From an uncultured Lewinella sp. (GTDB lineage Bacteria; Bacteroidota; Bacteroidia; Chitinophagales; Saprospiraceae), in contig CAJXPD010000002.1 in assembly GCA_913057785.1 (NCBI GenBank), positions 34,738-98,737 of the forward strand: 64,000 nucleotides of DNA. The letters are read 5' to 3'. The notes beneath the pieces are model-generated. The model made no database searches and had not been told where the DNA came from. It worked only from the letters and a program-made list of their open reading frames with translations. The position numbers and the translations under genes are program-made. Shown here one piece after another: positions 35,406 to 44,488 of the stretch; positions within the stretch are counted from its first letter, which is position 1, and each line of letters starts with the position of its first letter.

Positions 35406-35413
35406 TAGTTTTG
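35406..35413 (+). promoter_or_regulatory. Candidate -7 box of the VOC gene at 35440
   Basis: TAGTTTTG matches TAnnTTTG exactly, 26 bp before the start codon. The -33 region has only a T-rich partial match. Confidence 0.45.
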
Positions 35414-35439
35414 TACCATCACGAATCAAAAATTAAACT

Positions 35440-35817
35440 ATGAAATTACCAGAAGGACACCAACAAATCATGCCATACCTCATTATCGGGGGCGTTGATG
35501 CATTCATTCAATTTGCAAAACAAGTTTTTGGTGCAAAAGAAACCTTCCGGCGAATGAGGGACGAGCAAGTCGTCATGCATGCCGAAGTACAGATCGGAGC
35601 ATCAACTGTTATGATGGCTGATAGTACAAACGATTGGCCGACACACCCAGCCAGTTTGTTCATTTATGTAGAAGATGCCGATTCTACCTACCAAAAGGCA
35701 TTGGAAGCTGGAGCTGTTTCCGTCATGGAAATGTCCACCGAGGACTATGGTCGAACAGGAGGTTTCAGAGATCCCCAAGGAAATGTTTGGTGGATTACAA
35801 CAGTCTTGGAAAATTAG
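35440..35817 (+). CDS. VOC-family protein (PhnB-like)
   Basis: A 125-residue single-domain VOC protein of the PhnB/glyoxalase type: MPYLIIGGVDAFIQFAKQVFGAKETFR, VMHAEVQIGASTVMMAD, YVEDADSTYQKALEAGA and GFRDPQGNVWWITT. His in VMHAEV is a likely metal ligand. Substrate unknown. It is commonly found beside an AraC-type regulator as here, which suggests regulation by that protein. A strong hairpin follows. Confidence 0.9.
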   Translation: MKLPEGHQQIMPYLIIGGVDAFIQFAKQVFGAKETFRRMRDEQVVMHAEVQIGASTVMMADSTNDWPTHPASLFIYVEDADSTYQKALEAGAVSVMEMSTEDYGRTGGFRDPQGNVWWITTVLEN

Positions 35818-35831
35818 GCCAACTTCGAAAA

Positions 35832-35858
35832 ATAACAGCCCTTTTCCTGGGCTGTTAT
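35832..35858 (+). terminator. Hairpin terminator after the VOC gene
   Basis: ATAACAGCCC (35832-35841) pairs with GGGCTGTTAT (35849-35858), a perfect 10-bp stem with a 7-nt loop, followed by a partly T-rich stretch. It lies between convergent genes. Confidence 0.7.
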
Positions 35859-35904
35859 CCTTGGTTTCTTAGCAAGAAGATCACGAGTAGTTAACTACTA
35901 TGGA

Positions 35905-36930
35905 TTAGTCCTTGGTAAAGATGCCGGCCTTCAAGTTCTCCCCTATCGAACCGGCAGCGAGGTGCAAATGTCTCTGCTCATGCTCTACCCCCTCATTAGT
36001 TAACAATTGTACCCTTCCAGCGGTACGTGTATCCTTAAGAACGATAGCAGGTTTAGAAAAAGGCTTAACGCCCTCCGCAGACCAATAGGCTACAAAACCG
36101 GAATTATTGGCAATAATAGAATTAGAAAAAACGGAGGAGTACTTTAGCTGTTCTGGTCCAACTAGGAAATTAGCATTATGAGCGATTATGTTGTTCTTAA
36201 AGGTAAATTCGTAATCCTTTGGCCCAAACCAAAAGGCACTTTCATAGGCGCCATAAATTATCGAATGCTCAATAACAAAGCCATCGACATTATTGAAAAA
36301 TAAGACGCCATTTCTACACTCATAGAAAATGCAATGAGAGACTACATTATCTCGCCCATGCGCCCAAATCCCTCCTTGAATTTTTGATGACTCTTTATCT
36401 CCAATAAAATAACATTGAGAGACCACCATATCACTGAGTTCTGGATCTTCTTTGGAAATGGGGTAATAATACTTGACCTGAGGGTTGGCATTGCCTAGAA
36501 ATTTCAATCCTCGTATCGTTACATGACTTGAGGCTACCAGAATTCCCGTAGCATGTGGAAACTGAGTAGTCGAGTTATTAGCAGAAATGGATTGGATAAC
36601 GGGCATGGCAGCAGGCGACCAATCCTCATCATCCGGCATGATTTCAGCTTCGATAATGAAGCGAATATCCTTCCCCTCCACTTTTACCGGATTGACGTTT
36701 ACCTTATCTTTCAACAAGTAAATTCCTGGCTTCATTTTGATTACGATCGGATCATTTCCCGTTTGTGTATTGGCCCGGCTTACTGCATGCTCAAGCGTTT
36801 GGAAGGGCGCATCGGAGGAGCCTTCATTTAAATCATCTCCTTGCTGAGCATCCACATAGTAAGTCTGTGCATAAAGCCCGCAGCCAAAATTAAGGAAGAG
36901 CAAATAGGCCACAATCAATTGTTTTTTCAT
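35905..36930 (-). CDS. Secreted right-handed beta-helix protein (DUF1565-like)
   Basis: A 341-residue protein with a signal peptide (first ~21 residues, ending GLYAQ). The mature part starts with TYYVDAQQGDDLNEGSSDAPFQTLEHAV, the typical front of secreted DUF1565 beta-helix proteins, and continues with repeated short strands (VVSQCYFIGD, VVSHCIFYECRNGVLFFNNVDGFVIEHSIIYG, FKNNIIAHNAN). Such proteins usually act on or bind polysaccharides. No sorting domain is seen, so it may remain periplasmic. It diverges from the membrane HTH gene at 37025 with 94 bp between. Confidence 0.85.
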   Translation of the reverse strand: MKKQLIVAYLLFLNFGCGLYAQTYYVDAQQGDDLNEGSSDAPFQTLEHAVSRANTQTGNDPIVIKMKPGIYLLKDKVNVNPVKVEGKDIRFIIEAEIMPDDEDWSPAAMPVIQSISANNSTTQFPHATGILVASSHVTIRGLKFLGNANPQVKYYYPISKEDPELSDMVVSQCYFIGDKESSKIQGGIWAHGRDNVVSHCIFYECRNGVLFFNNVDGFVIEHSIIYGAYESAFWFGPKDYEFTFKNNIIAHNANFLVGPEQLKYSSVFSNSIIANNSGFVAYWSAEGVKPFSKPAIVLKDTRTAGRVQLLTNEGVEHEQRHLHLAAGSIGENLKAGIFTKD

Positions 36931-37024
36931 CTGTAAGATTTTAATTTGTGTAGCCCAAAAGTCTTTTGTACTCGTCTAAAATCGAATCCAATTTTCGTTC
37001 TTTTAGCGTTCAAATACCGTCTAA

Positions 37025-38326
37025 ATGGAAAATCACCAACTGCCATACATTAATCACTGCAAAAAAAGGATAGAAGACGAGCTTGACTGGTCACATGCTA
37101 GCACAGAATGGAAACAACGAGATTATCTTAACCTCATTGAGCTGCTAGAAGACAAGACAGGTATATCATTGAGTTTATCCACTGTGAAGAGAATTTGGCA
37201 GCAAAACTATAATGGCACCCCACACCCTAGCACCTTAGATGCCCTCGCTCAATTCCTGGATTACAAGGATTGGCTGAGCTTTCAAGAAGCTGAAAAACTA
37301 CATCTGCAAAGCATTGCCGCTCTTCCTGACCCCCTCAGACAGCGCGTTATTTCCCGACCAAGACCACAGCTTTTCGGAATCATCTTGGTCTTGACAATAG
37401 GCGTAGCTATTTGGTACATCCTAACCAATCAGGATAACAACAGCAAAGGAATCCTGCTAGCCAAGCAAACAGTTCCTTTTACCGCTCAAAACAGCAAGAC
37501 AAGTGGATTACCCAATACGGTGATTTTCAACTTTGACCTTAGCGCTGTTGAGGCTGACAGTTTTTTCATCCAACAATCCTGGAACCCAAAAAATCGAGAA
37601 CGGATCAACAGGGATGACTCCGTATTAACCAGCATCTACTATTATCCGGGGGTCCATACCGCCAAATTGATTGCCAATGATTCCATTATCAGCGAGACTA
37701 CCGTAGAAGTATATTCTCCAAAGTGGATAGCTGCCGTAAGAGACGGAGAAAAGGATCTTATCCCCACTTACTTATCGCTTCCTCAAAGCCAAAAACACCC
37801 ACTCCTAAGTATTAGTAAATCACAACTCCTAGCACAACATATCGAAATCCAAAAGGGATTGATTTTAAATTACGTGCTCGTTGATGATTTCGAAGAAAAA
37901 GTATCTGGTGATGATTTCACCCTATCGCTCAAGATAAAGGCGGATAGCCTAATGAATCTGACTTGCCCAATAATGGGGATTGTAATCATTGGAAAAAAAG
38001 AGACTCATGCCATTACCTTAATTGAAGAAGGTTGCGTACATCGAGCCTTTGCGAAGTTTAGCGAGGTCTCCTCTAATGGACGAAACACAGATCTATCTAA
38101 ATTGGGTATTAAGCCCTATGAGTGGCAGTCCCTGAGTATTAAGGTTGGAGAAAAGCAAGGGCTGGTATTCTTGCAGGAGGATTTGGTGCTGGATATGACT
38201 TACCAAAGTAGTATTGGACATATTGTTGGCTTCAATATCTACTTCACAGGGCTAGGTCAAATTGATTCACTACGCCTAGAAAACAACAAGACCGGAGAGC
38301 AAATCTACTCCAATGTTATAGACTAG
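37025..38326 (+). CDS. Membrane-bound HTH-like regulator with extracytoplasmic domain
   Basis: A 433-residue protein. The cytoplasmic N-terminus (about 1-90) has an HTH-like segment (GISLSLSTVKRIWQQNYNG, HPSTLDALAQFLDYKDW), a layout I know from Bacteroidota one-component regulators. A single membrane helix spans about 116-133, followed by a ~300-residue beta-rich periplasmic part. This topology would let an outside signal alter DNA binding directly. It diverges from the secreted beta-helix gene and is a plausible regulator of it (inference). Confidence 0.75.
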   Translation: MENHQLPYINHCKKRIEDELDWSHASTEWKQRDYLNLIELLEDKTGISLSLSTVKRIWQQNYNGTPHPSTLDALAQFLDYKDWLSFQEAEKLHLQSIAALPDPLRQRVISRPRPQLFGIILVLTIGVAIWYILTNQDNNSKGILLAKQTVPFTAQNSKTSGLPNTVIFNFDLSAVEADSFFIQQSWNPKNRERINRDDSVLTSIYYYPGVHTAKLIANDSIISETTVEVYSPKWIAAVRDGEKDLIPTYLSLPQSQKHPLLSISKSQLLAQHIEIQKGLILNYVLVDDFEEKVSGDDFTLSLKIKADSLMNLTCPIMGIVIIGKKETHAITLIEEGCVHRAFAKFSEVSSNGRNTDLSKLGIKPYEWQSLSIKVGEKQGLVFLQEDLVLDMTYQSSIGHIVGFNIYFTGLGQIDSLRLENNKTGEQIYSNVID

Positions 38327-38376
38327 ATATAGCAGTTTACGTCTACTATCGATGAACACAAAATATTCAATTCATC

Positions 38377-39039
38377 ATGAAAACCGCTTTTATCACAGGT
38401 ATTAGCCGAGGTATTGGGAAAGCTGCGGCGTTGCGCTTTCTGCAAGAAGGGTATCAGGTGATCGGCACTTCAACTTCTGGGAAAAGTTCGATCGAACACA
38501 GCGCGTGTGAATGTCTCACTTTAAGTTTAGATCGACCTGAATCCATCAAAAGCCTTATACAGTATTTAGCCGACAGCGGGCAAGAACTTCAAGTGTTGGT
38601 GAACAATGCAGCTGTCTTACTGGAAAACTGGAGTAATCCCGTAGTGAATATGGATTTCCTCCGACGCACTTTCGCCGTTAACATCATCGGAACGGTAGAG
38701 TTAACAGAGGGGCTTCTTCCTTTCCTAGTGTCTGGTCAATCTCATATTGTCAACATTAGCTCAGGTTGGGGCTCTTTCAGTGAAAAAGGGTTTGGAGCGA
38801 ATGTGCCGCACTACAAGATGTCAAAATCAGCACTCAATATGTACACTAAGCTACTGGCTGAACGGCTAAAAAACCAAGGGATAGGGGTATATGCGCTTGA
38901 TCCAGGTTGGGTGAAGTCAGATATGGGAACACAAGCAGCGGAAAGGCATCCCAAAGAAGTTGCGCAAGAAATCCTTAACTTACTAGATGATAAACCTAGT
39001 GGGCATTTCTGGCACAGAGACCAGATACGCCCCTGGTAA
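38377..39039 (+). CDS. Short-chain dehydrogenase/reductase
   Basis: A 220-residue SDR with the classical cofactor motif TGISRGIGKAAA near residue 8, NNAA near 86, catalytic Ser in NISSGW and the YxxxK pair in HYKMSKSA, followed by DPGWVKSDMG. NAD(P)-dependent oxidoreductase of unknown substrate. A lone gene between a membrane regulator and a DUF6090-like gene. Confidence 0.93.
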   Translation: MKTAFITGISRGIGKAAALRFLQEGYQVIGTSTSGKSSIEHSACECLTLSLDRPESIKSLIQYLADSGQELQVLVNNAAVLLENWSNPVVNMDFLRRTFAVNIIGTVELTEGLLPFLVSGQSHIVNISSGWGSFSEKGFGANVPHYKMSKSALNMYTKLLAERLKNQGIGVYALDPGWVKSDMGTQAAERHPKEVAQEILNLLDDKPSGHFWHRDQIRPW

Positions 39040-39063
39040 ACACTCGACAACTAGTTGCCACCT

Positions 39064-39768
39064 ATGCGTTCCATTACCAACCGACTGAAATCCTTGAAAT
39101 GGAAGTACATTCTAGGAGAAATAACTTTGATCGTTCTGGGTATCTTGATTGCCGTTCAGATCAACAACTGGAATGAATTCCGTAAGTCTCGCCGCTTTGA
39201 GAAGCAGATTATGGAAGAGATTTACCAGACCTTAGAGAAAGAACTAGAAGTCATTGGCTCGAGAATTGAACGCTGCGAAACCATTGAGAAAGCAACAACC
39301 GAGGTTTATCAACAGCTAGGAGATGCGGTTCCGTTAACTGATGGTTTACAACGTTCCTTTTGGCTTTGTAACTGGGTCGTATTTTACCAACCTCAAACCA
39401 TAGCCTTTGAGCGCCTGCGCGCTAAGGGGATAGAACTTGTTTCTGATGATCAACTACGCCTCGATCTTCTCCATTTGCATGACTTCCTCTACCCGCTCGT
39501 CCTGTCCTTCACTAACCGACTTAACGCCTGGTCAGAAACAGATTTGAAACCTTACGCTCAAACACACTTCCGGATAGAGACCGAAACACCTACCAAAAAG
39601 ATCTATGTTCCATTAGATTATCAGGATTTATTGGAGAAACCCCTTTTCCGAAACCTCGTTCTAGATAAACAATCACGTACCAAGGATATGCGATATCATC
39701 TCAAGCGAGTAGAAGAACAGGTAACACTTCTGATGAATCAAATAGAGGAAGAGTACAAGTTCAAGTGA
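39064..39768 (+). CDS. DUF6090-like membrane-anchored protein
   Basis: About 234 residues from ATG 39064; the longer frame starts at a TTG. An N-terminal membrane helix (WKYILGEITLIVLGILIAVQINNW) is followed by NEFRKSRRFEKQIMEEIYQTLEKEL, the family hallmark, and a helical tail. It is related in layout to the protein at 28135-28824. Function unknown. The stop of the SDR gene lies 24 bp upstream. Confidence 0.8.
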   Translation: MRSITNRLKSLKWKYILGEITLIVLGILIAVQINNWNEFRKSRRFEKQIMEEIYQTLEKELEVIGSRIERCETIEKATTEVYQQLGDAVPLTDGLQRSFWLCNWVVFYQPQTIAFERLRAKGIELVSDDQLRLDLLHLHDFLYPLVLSFTNRLNAWSETDLKPYAQTHFRIETETPTKKIYVPLDYQDLLEKPLFRNLVLDKQSRTKDMRYHLKRVEEQVTLLMNQIEEEYKFK

Positions 39769-39855
39769 CGCCCGCAAGGTTGCAGTATCCTCAGCCAAAA
39801 AAGTTGTTGAAAAGAAAAGTTTCTTAAAAATTAGAACTTGTTCCAATTTCGCATG

Positions 39856-39883
39856 TTGGAATACAGATAGGGTTGTATATTTA
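39856..39883 (+). promoter_or_regulatory. Candidate promoter of the MoxR/VWA operon
   Basis: TTG (39856-39858), 17-nt spacer, TATATTTA (39876-39883), one mismatch from TAnnTTTG. The start codon is 83 bp downstream. Confidence 0.5.
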
Positions 39884-39966
39884 CCTGATAACTAAGGCAA
39901 GATGAAATATTCTAACTCCAATAGGCAAGGATTGCAGCCTTAGTAGAGAATCAATAAAAGAACAGA

Positions 39967-40842
39967 ATGGCGAATACAACGACATGGACCGGATCTGATA
40001 GCTACCTATGTGACCCAGAACTGGCGCAAGCATTTCATATGTCCCGCGTGTTGGGCATGCCTCTACTCATCGAAGGGGAACCAGGTACTGGGAAAACCGA
40101 GCTTCCTATACAATTTGCGAAAGATCTTAGCTTGGATCTCTTTGTTTATCCTGTTGGATCTAAAAGTACGGTAGAGCAATTTGTAGCGAAATTTGATCAC
40201 GTGAAATATCTAAGAGATTCGCAGATCGAAGTGCTGAACGCTCAACGTGAGGAAAAAGGCTTAGATACCAAATTAAGTACAGGGGGGCGTCACACCGAAA
40301 ATCTCGACGATTACGTCATGCTAGGGCCGGGAGCCAAAGCTTATACCAACATCAACTCCGTACTATTGATCGACGAGATTGATAAAGCTCCTCGCGAATT
40401 CCCCAACGATTTATTGTATGCCTTAAGTCATAGAAAGTTCGTTTTACCTGAGTCGGGGCGAGAGGTTGAAGTGAGTGAAGATGATATGCCGGCCATCGTG
40501 ATCACGAGTAATAGAGAACAAGAACTTCCGACCGCTTTCAAGGGAAGATGCATCTATCACTATATTTCTTTCCCAGAACCTGAGTTGATGAAAGAGATTG
40601 TAGGGAAACACTTTAGCAATATAGAGGAAGAACTAGTACAAAGGTGTATTCAACTTTTTTACCAGTTCCGTCAATTAGGATTAGAACGAGCGCCTTCTAC
40701 TAGAGAGCTGCTGAACTGGTTGAAGTACTTGCGCAACTTCGAAGTAGATGAAGCCTTGGCTAAGATTGAATCTCGGGAAGGACTTGGGGTTTTGATTAAG
40801 ACCCAATCAGATATGATCCGCGTTAAGCGAAATTCTTATTAG
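39967..40842 (+). CDS. MoxR-family AAA+ ATPase
   Basis: A 291-residue AAA+ chaperone-like ATPase: Walker A GEPGTGKTE near residues 37-45, Walker B LLIDEIDKAP near 136-145, sensor-1 VITSNREQELP and sensor-2 region RAPSTRELLNWLKYL. MoxR ATPases act with VWA-domain proteins to insert metals or mature enzymes. The next gene, 21 bp downstream, encodes such a VWA protein, as in cox/MoxR clusters, but no carbon monoxide dehydrogenase or other metalloenzyme is nearby, so the client is unknown. Confidence 0.93.
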   Translation: MANTTTWTGSDSYLCDPELAQAFHMSRVLGMPLLIEGEPGTGKTELPIQFAKDLSLDLFVYPVGSKSTVEQFVAKFDHVKYLRDSQIEVLNAQREEKGLDTKLSTGGRHTENLDDYVMLGPGAKAYTNINSVLLIDEIDKAPREFPNDLLYALSHRKFVLPESGREVEVSEDDMPAIVITSNREQELPTAFKGRCIYHYISFPEPELMKEIVGKHFSNIEEELVQRCIQLFYQFRQLGLERAPSTRELLNWLKYLRNFEVDEALAKIESREGLGVLIKTQSDMIRVKRNSY

Positions 40843-40863
40843 TAGATAAAGCCGAATTCCATT

Positions 40864-42198
40864 ATGTTTCAAAGCTTACCGCACCACTTTCGAGAACATG
40901 ATCTCGTAGCAGATGTCAGAACGCTGCTCCAATTGAAACGAGCGATGCAGAAGGGTTTAGTAAATACCCTTGGGGATATCTATGTGGTGCTCAAAGGGCT
41001 TGTTACTACAGATCCAGCCGACTTTGGACCATTTACGGCCGCTTTCTACTCCTACTTTCTAGATGTAGATATCAAACGGGGAGAGAAATTAGACAATGCC
41101 ATTCTGCGCTCGGAGGCTTTCAAGAACTGGAAGGAGGAATTGCTGAAGGATCAGGATGACCTAGAGGTGCCAGATGTCAGGGAACTAGTAGATCGATTTT
41201 TGGATGAAATCCATTTAACCACTTTTGATATTCAGAAGATCGTAGATGGTGCGGAAATCCTCAAGCAAGACGATCCTGATATGGCTGATACCAATCCACA
41301 GCAGGAAAGCGATGGAGCGAGAACCATTGACCGGGCTGCGGATTACCGAGAGGTAGACCTGGAAGAGCTACTCGAACGCCTAGAAAGAGTTGCCAAGCAG
41401 CAAAAAGGAATGCATGAAGGTGGAGATCATTGGATCGGCACCGGAGGTCGGTCTCCATATGGTCATGGCGGCGCTGCTATGGGTGGCGTCCGAGTAGGTG
41501 GCGGTGGTGGCGGGAAAATGGCACGCCGGGTAGTTGGTGATCCCATGTACTATCCTGTAGATACGAAGTCTATACTTAAGGACGATAATATCGATGCTGC
41601 TCTTGCTACTTTGAAAGGCATTGAAGACGAAACAGCAGAGGTGCTGCTAGATGTTCCCAAAACGATCAAGGAAGGACTCAAGCAAGGCGGCATTTTTCTG
41701 CCTTACGAAAAGGAAAAAATAGACCATAAGGTGCAGGTTATATTAATGATCGATAATGGAGGCTATTCCATGCACCCGTATATCAAGTCAGTGACGAAGC
41801 TATTCTCCAAGATGAAGACTCGTTTCGCGCATGACCTGAAGACCTATTATTTCCACAATACCATTTACGGAGGTGCCTATAGTGATGTACGGCGACGAGA
41901 TTTTGTTCCCGTGGATAAGATCATTGCCGACGATAAGAACTATAGCGTTTTCGTCATTGGAGATGCAGACATGGCGCCCTATGAGCTAGATTATTCTAGC
42001 CTGGGCAATTGGCAAAAGATCAAAAAGCACTTTCCACGCATCGCCTGGATGAATCCATTACAAGCTCGCTACTGGGCAGGATCAAATACAGTGCAAACGC
42101 TCCGGCAGATTTTCCCGATGTACCCGCTAACTCCAGATGGAATTGAAAAAGCAGTCATCCGGATGAATAGAAAGCGTAAGTTTCATAAAAAGAACTAA
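40864..42198 (+). CDS. VWA-domain protein, partner of MoxR ATPase (CoxE-like)
   Basis: A 444-residue cytoplasmic protein. The N-terminal half is helical; a glycine-rich stretch (about 190-220) follows; the C-terminal half is a VWA-like domain (VQVILMIDNGGYSMHPYIKSV, YSVFVIGDADMAP). The MIDAS motif normally reads DxSxS, but here it is DNGGYS, so metal binding may be altered or lost. Its position directly after the MoxR gene strongly supports a functional pair. Confidence 0.88.
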   Translation: MFQSLPHHFREHDLVADVRTLLQLKRAMQKGLVNTLGDIYVVLKGLVTTDPADFGPFTAAFYSYFLDVDIKRGEKLDNAILRSEAFKNWKEELLKDQDDLEVPDVRELVDRFLDEIHLTTFDIQKIVDGAEILKQDDPDMADTNPQQESDGARTIDRAADYREVDLEELLERLERVAKQQKGMHEGGDHWIGTGGRSPYGHGGAAMGGVRVGGGGGGKMARRVVGDPMYYPVDTKSILKDDNIDAALATLKGIEDETAEVLLDVPKTIKEGLKQGGIFLPYEKEKIDHKVQVILMIDNGGYSMHPYIKSVTKLFSKMKTRFAHDLKTYYFHNTIYGGAYSDVRRRDFVPVDKIIADDKNYSVFVIGDADMAPYELDYSSLGNWQKIKKHFPRIAWMNPLQARYWAGSNTVQTLRQIFPMYPLTPDGIEKAVIRMNRKRKFHKKN

Positions 42199-42256
42199 GC
42201 CGCTCTCATCCTTCTCCCTAAATCCTGTAATTACGATACTGAAATAGCACGATGTT

Positions 42257-43429
42257 ATGCCAGAACATCCACTCCTTTCTGATTCCATCCACCTTTTGGA
42301 ACAATTGGTAGCTCACCCTGTACTGGGCGGGCAAAGCAATTTATCGATTGCACATTTCATTGGTAACTTCCTAGAGCAAGCGGGGATAGATTATCAATAT
42401 GTCACTAATGAAGACGGTAACAAGAAGGCAATACATTGTCGCATTGGCCCAGCCGTAGATGGAGGAGTGATCTTATCTGGCCACACTGATGTTGTTCCTA
42501 CGGAAGGACAAGATTGGCATACTGATCCTTTTCAGCTGACGGCCCAAGGGGACCTTCTATATGGGAGAGGCGCTACTGACATGAAAGGGTTTATTGCCTG
42601 TTGCCTTGCAGCCCTTCCAAAGATGAAGATTGCCAGTTTAGCAAAGCCCATCTATTTTGCCTTTTCCTATGATGAAGAAATAGGATGTCTATCCGGGCCT
42701 ATCGTGGCGAAAGCTATCCGAGAACATTACGAAGAGAGACCGGCCTTTGCTATCATTGGCGAGCCGACGAGTATGAACCTTGCCAATGCCGAGAAAGGCA
42801 TGGGGGTCTTTGAAACTACCATTTATAGTAGAGCCGGCCACAGCAGTCAGATTCGAACTGGCGCTAGTGCCATACAAGAAGCAGCTAAGTTAATCCTTTG
42901 GCTTGAGGAAAAGATCGAAGCCTTGATCGCAGATGGACATACCGATGATCGTTTTTCGCCCCCTCATTCCACCTTACAAGCAGGTATCTGCCATGGCGGA
43001 CTGGCGCCCAATATTGTCGCTGATCAATGCCATATCCAATGGGATCTTCGAATTATTCCCAAGGATGATTGGCAGGAGATACTGCAAGACTTTTTGGATT
43101 ACTGTCAGGAAAGGGAGCAGATTTGTCAAACCAAGGTTCCAGAATTCCGCATTGAAACGGTTCCACAGTATCCTTTCGTTCCCGCACTGGATACTTCTCC
43201 CGTATCAAGTGTGGTAGAATTTACGAGACCGTTAGTCAATGAGCCTTCCCTCACCTCCGTTGCTTTTGCCTCCGAAGCGGGTCAATTTGCAGCAGAAGGT
43301 TTTGAGGCAGTCCTATGTGGCCCTGGACATGTAGACCAATGTCACATTGCCAATGAGTTTATTGAAAAGGAGCAATTAAGCAAGTGTTTGCACTTCATGG
43401 ATCAATTGATCGAGCAGCTCAGCAGCTAA
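42257..43429 (+). CDS. argE: Acetylornithine deacetylase-like M20 peptidase
   Basis: A 390-residue M20 metallohydrolase of the ArgE type, which removes the acetyl group from N-acetylornithine in arginine synthesis. Motifs: SGHTDVVP with first metal His/Asp, YGRGATDMKGF with the bridging Asp, catalytic EE in YDEEIGCLS, and the late histidine in CGPGHVDQCHIANEF. The annotation as ArgE rests on overall similarity; other N-acyl amino acid substrates are possible. It converges with the deaminase gene, directly abutting. Confidence 0.87.
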   Translation: MPEHPLLSDSIHLLEQLVAHPVLGGQSNLSIAHFIGNFLEQAGIDYQYVTNEDGNKKAIHCRIGPAVDGGVILSGHTDVVPTEGQDWHTDPFQLTAQGDLLYGRGATDMKGFIACCLAALPKMKIASLAKPIYFAFSYDEEIGCLSGPIVAKAIREHYEERPAFAIIGEPTSMNLANAEKGMGVFETTIYSRAGHSSQIRTGASAIQEAAKLILWLEEKIEALIADGHTDDRFSPPHSTLQAGICHGGLAPNIVADQCHIQWDLRIIPKDDWQEILQDFLDYCQEREQICQTKVPEFRIETVPQYPFVPALDTSPVSSVVEFTRPLVNEPSLTSVAFASEAGQFAAEGFEAVLCGPGHVDQCHIANEFIEKEQLSKCLHFMDQLIEQLSS

Positions 43430-43927
43430 CTACTTTTTGTGCATTTTTGCGTGGCGTTCCTTCTTGGATAAAAAGGGAAAAGACTCAAATACCTTTAGCC
43501 CTTCCTCTTCCAATACTGGACCAATTACTACAGTCTTCTTTCCTCCTATATTGATCATCGGCTCACAACTAGGTTTGGGCTTCCCTTTACTAAATTGTTG
43601 CAAGCCCTTTTGACTCACCGAAAACACGACCGTACTAAGTCTCGACCAATGGATCGCTCCACTGCACATCACACAAGGCTCGGTATTGCAGTACAAGCTC
43701 ACTCCCTCTAAGGAAATCAATTTCGAGGATCGGCAGTATTCGCTAATCACTACTAACTCTGCATGAGCAGTAGGATCGGAATATATGATGCACTTATCTT
43801 TCGAACTAGCTACAATTTCTCCGTCCTTTACCAAAATCGCGGCAAAGGGGTCCATCCCTGCCTCCGCTGATTCCCAGGCTAGGTGATTAACTACACGAAT
43901 GAAAGGGACATGCAAGTCTTCAGACAT
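43430..43927 (-). CDS. Nucleoside/nucleobase deaminase (CDA/dCMP family)
   Basis: A 165-residue zinc deaminase with the signature HAE at 55-57 and PCVMC with Cys85 and Cys88. The remaining part (DPFAAILVKDGEIV, LSTVVFSVSQKGLQQF) fits the guanine/cytosine-type and tRNA-adenosine deaminase fold; the precise substrate is uncertain. The C-terminus is lysine- and histidine-rich. It lies 33 bp downstream of the RidA gene, so both may be co-transcribed. Confidence 0.9.
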   Translation of the reverse strand: MSEDLHVPFIRVVNHLAWESAEAGMDPFAAILVKDGEIVASSKDKCIIYSDPTAHAELVVISEYCRSSKLISLEGVSLYCNTEPCVMCSGAIHWSRLSTVVFSVSQKGLQQFSKGKPKPSCEPMINIGGKKTVVIGPVLEEEGLKVFESFPFLSKKERHAKMHKK

Positions 43928-43960
43928 TTACCATCCTTTAATATTATATCCTTTGATCTT

Positions 43961-44341
43961 CTATTGTTCCGCTACCGCAACAGCTTCTAGTTCTATTAAA
44001 AAGCCATAGTGTAAGGTTTTGACTGGAACGATGGCACGCGCAGGCTTATGATCCGGGAAGTAGGTCGTATAGATATCGTTTACCTTTCCCCATAGCTCAA
44101 TGTCTGCAATGTAGATGGTAGTTTTCAACACCTTATCCATGCCAGAGCCGGCAGCAGAGAGGATAGCTTTCAGATTGTTAAGCACCTGATGAGCTTGATC
44201 TTCTATGGAGCTTGTAATCTTTTCTCCTGTCTTCGTAATGGGCAATTGCCCTGCTACAAAAACTAGTCCGTTCCACACTGTTGCTTGCGAGTAATGCCCG
44301 CCCGGTGTAGGCGCTTGATCGGTAAGAATGCTAGATATCAT
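43961..44341 (-). CDS. RidA-family enamine/imine deaminase
   Basis: A 126-residue Rid protein, which hydrolyses reactive enamine/imine intermediates. Typical segments: GHYSQATVWNGLVFVAGQLP, NLKAILSAAGSGMDKVLKTTIYIADI, the arginine-containing KPARAIVPV and the C-terminal IELEAVAV. The Arg and Glu of the RidA active site are present. It is monocistronic or first gene with the deaminase downstream. Confidence 0.93.
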   Translation of the reverse strand: MISSILTDQAPTPGGHYSQATVWNGLVFVAGQLPITKTGEKITSSIEDQAHQVLNNLKAILSAAGSGMDKVLKTTIYIADIELWGKVNDIYTTYFPDHKPARAIVPVKTLHYGFLIELEAVAVAEQ

Positions 44342-44488
44342 CTTGTTATTTTATTCGTGCTTAAGATTAGTCCATAAGATACGTATTTGTCTGATGCCAG
44401 AAATATTTTATAATTTAGGAGAAGCGCATGCAGTTGGCGAAACCTGGCTGTTATGCTCTTTTTTGTACATCACCAAAACACCCGACTC

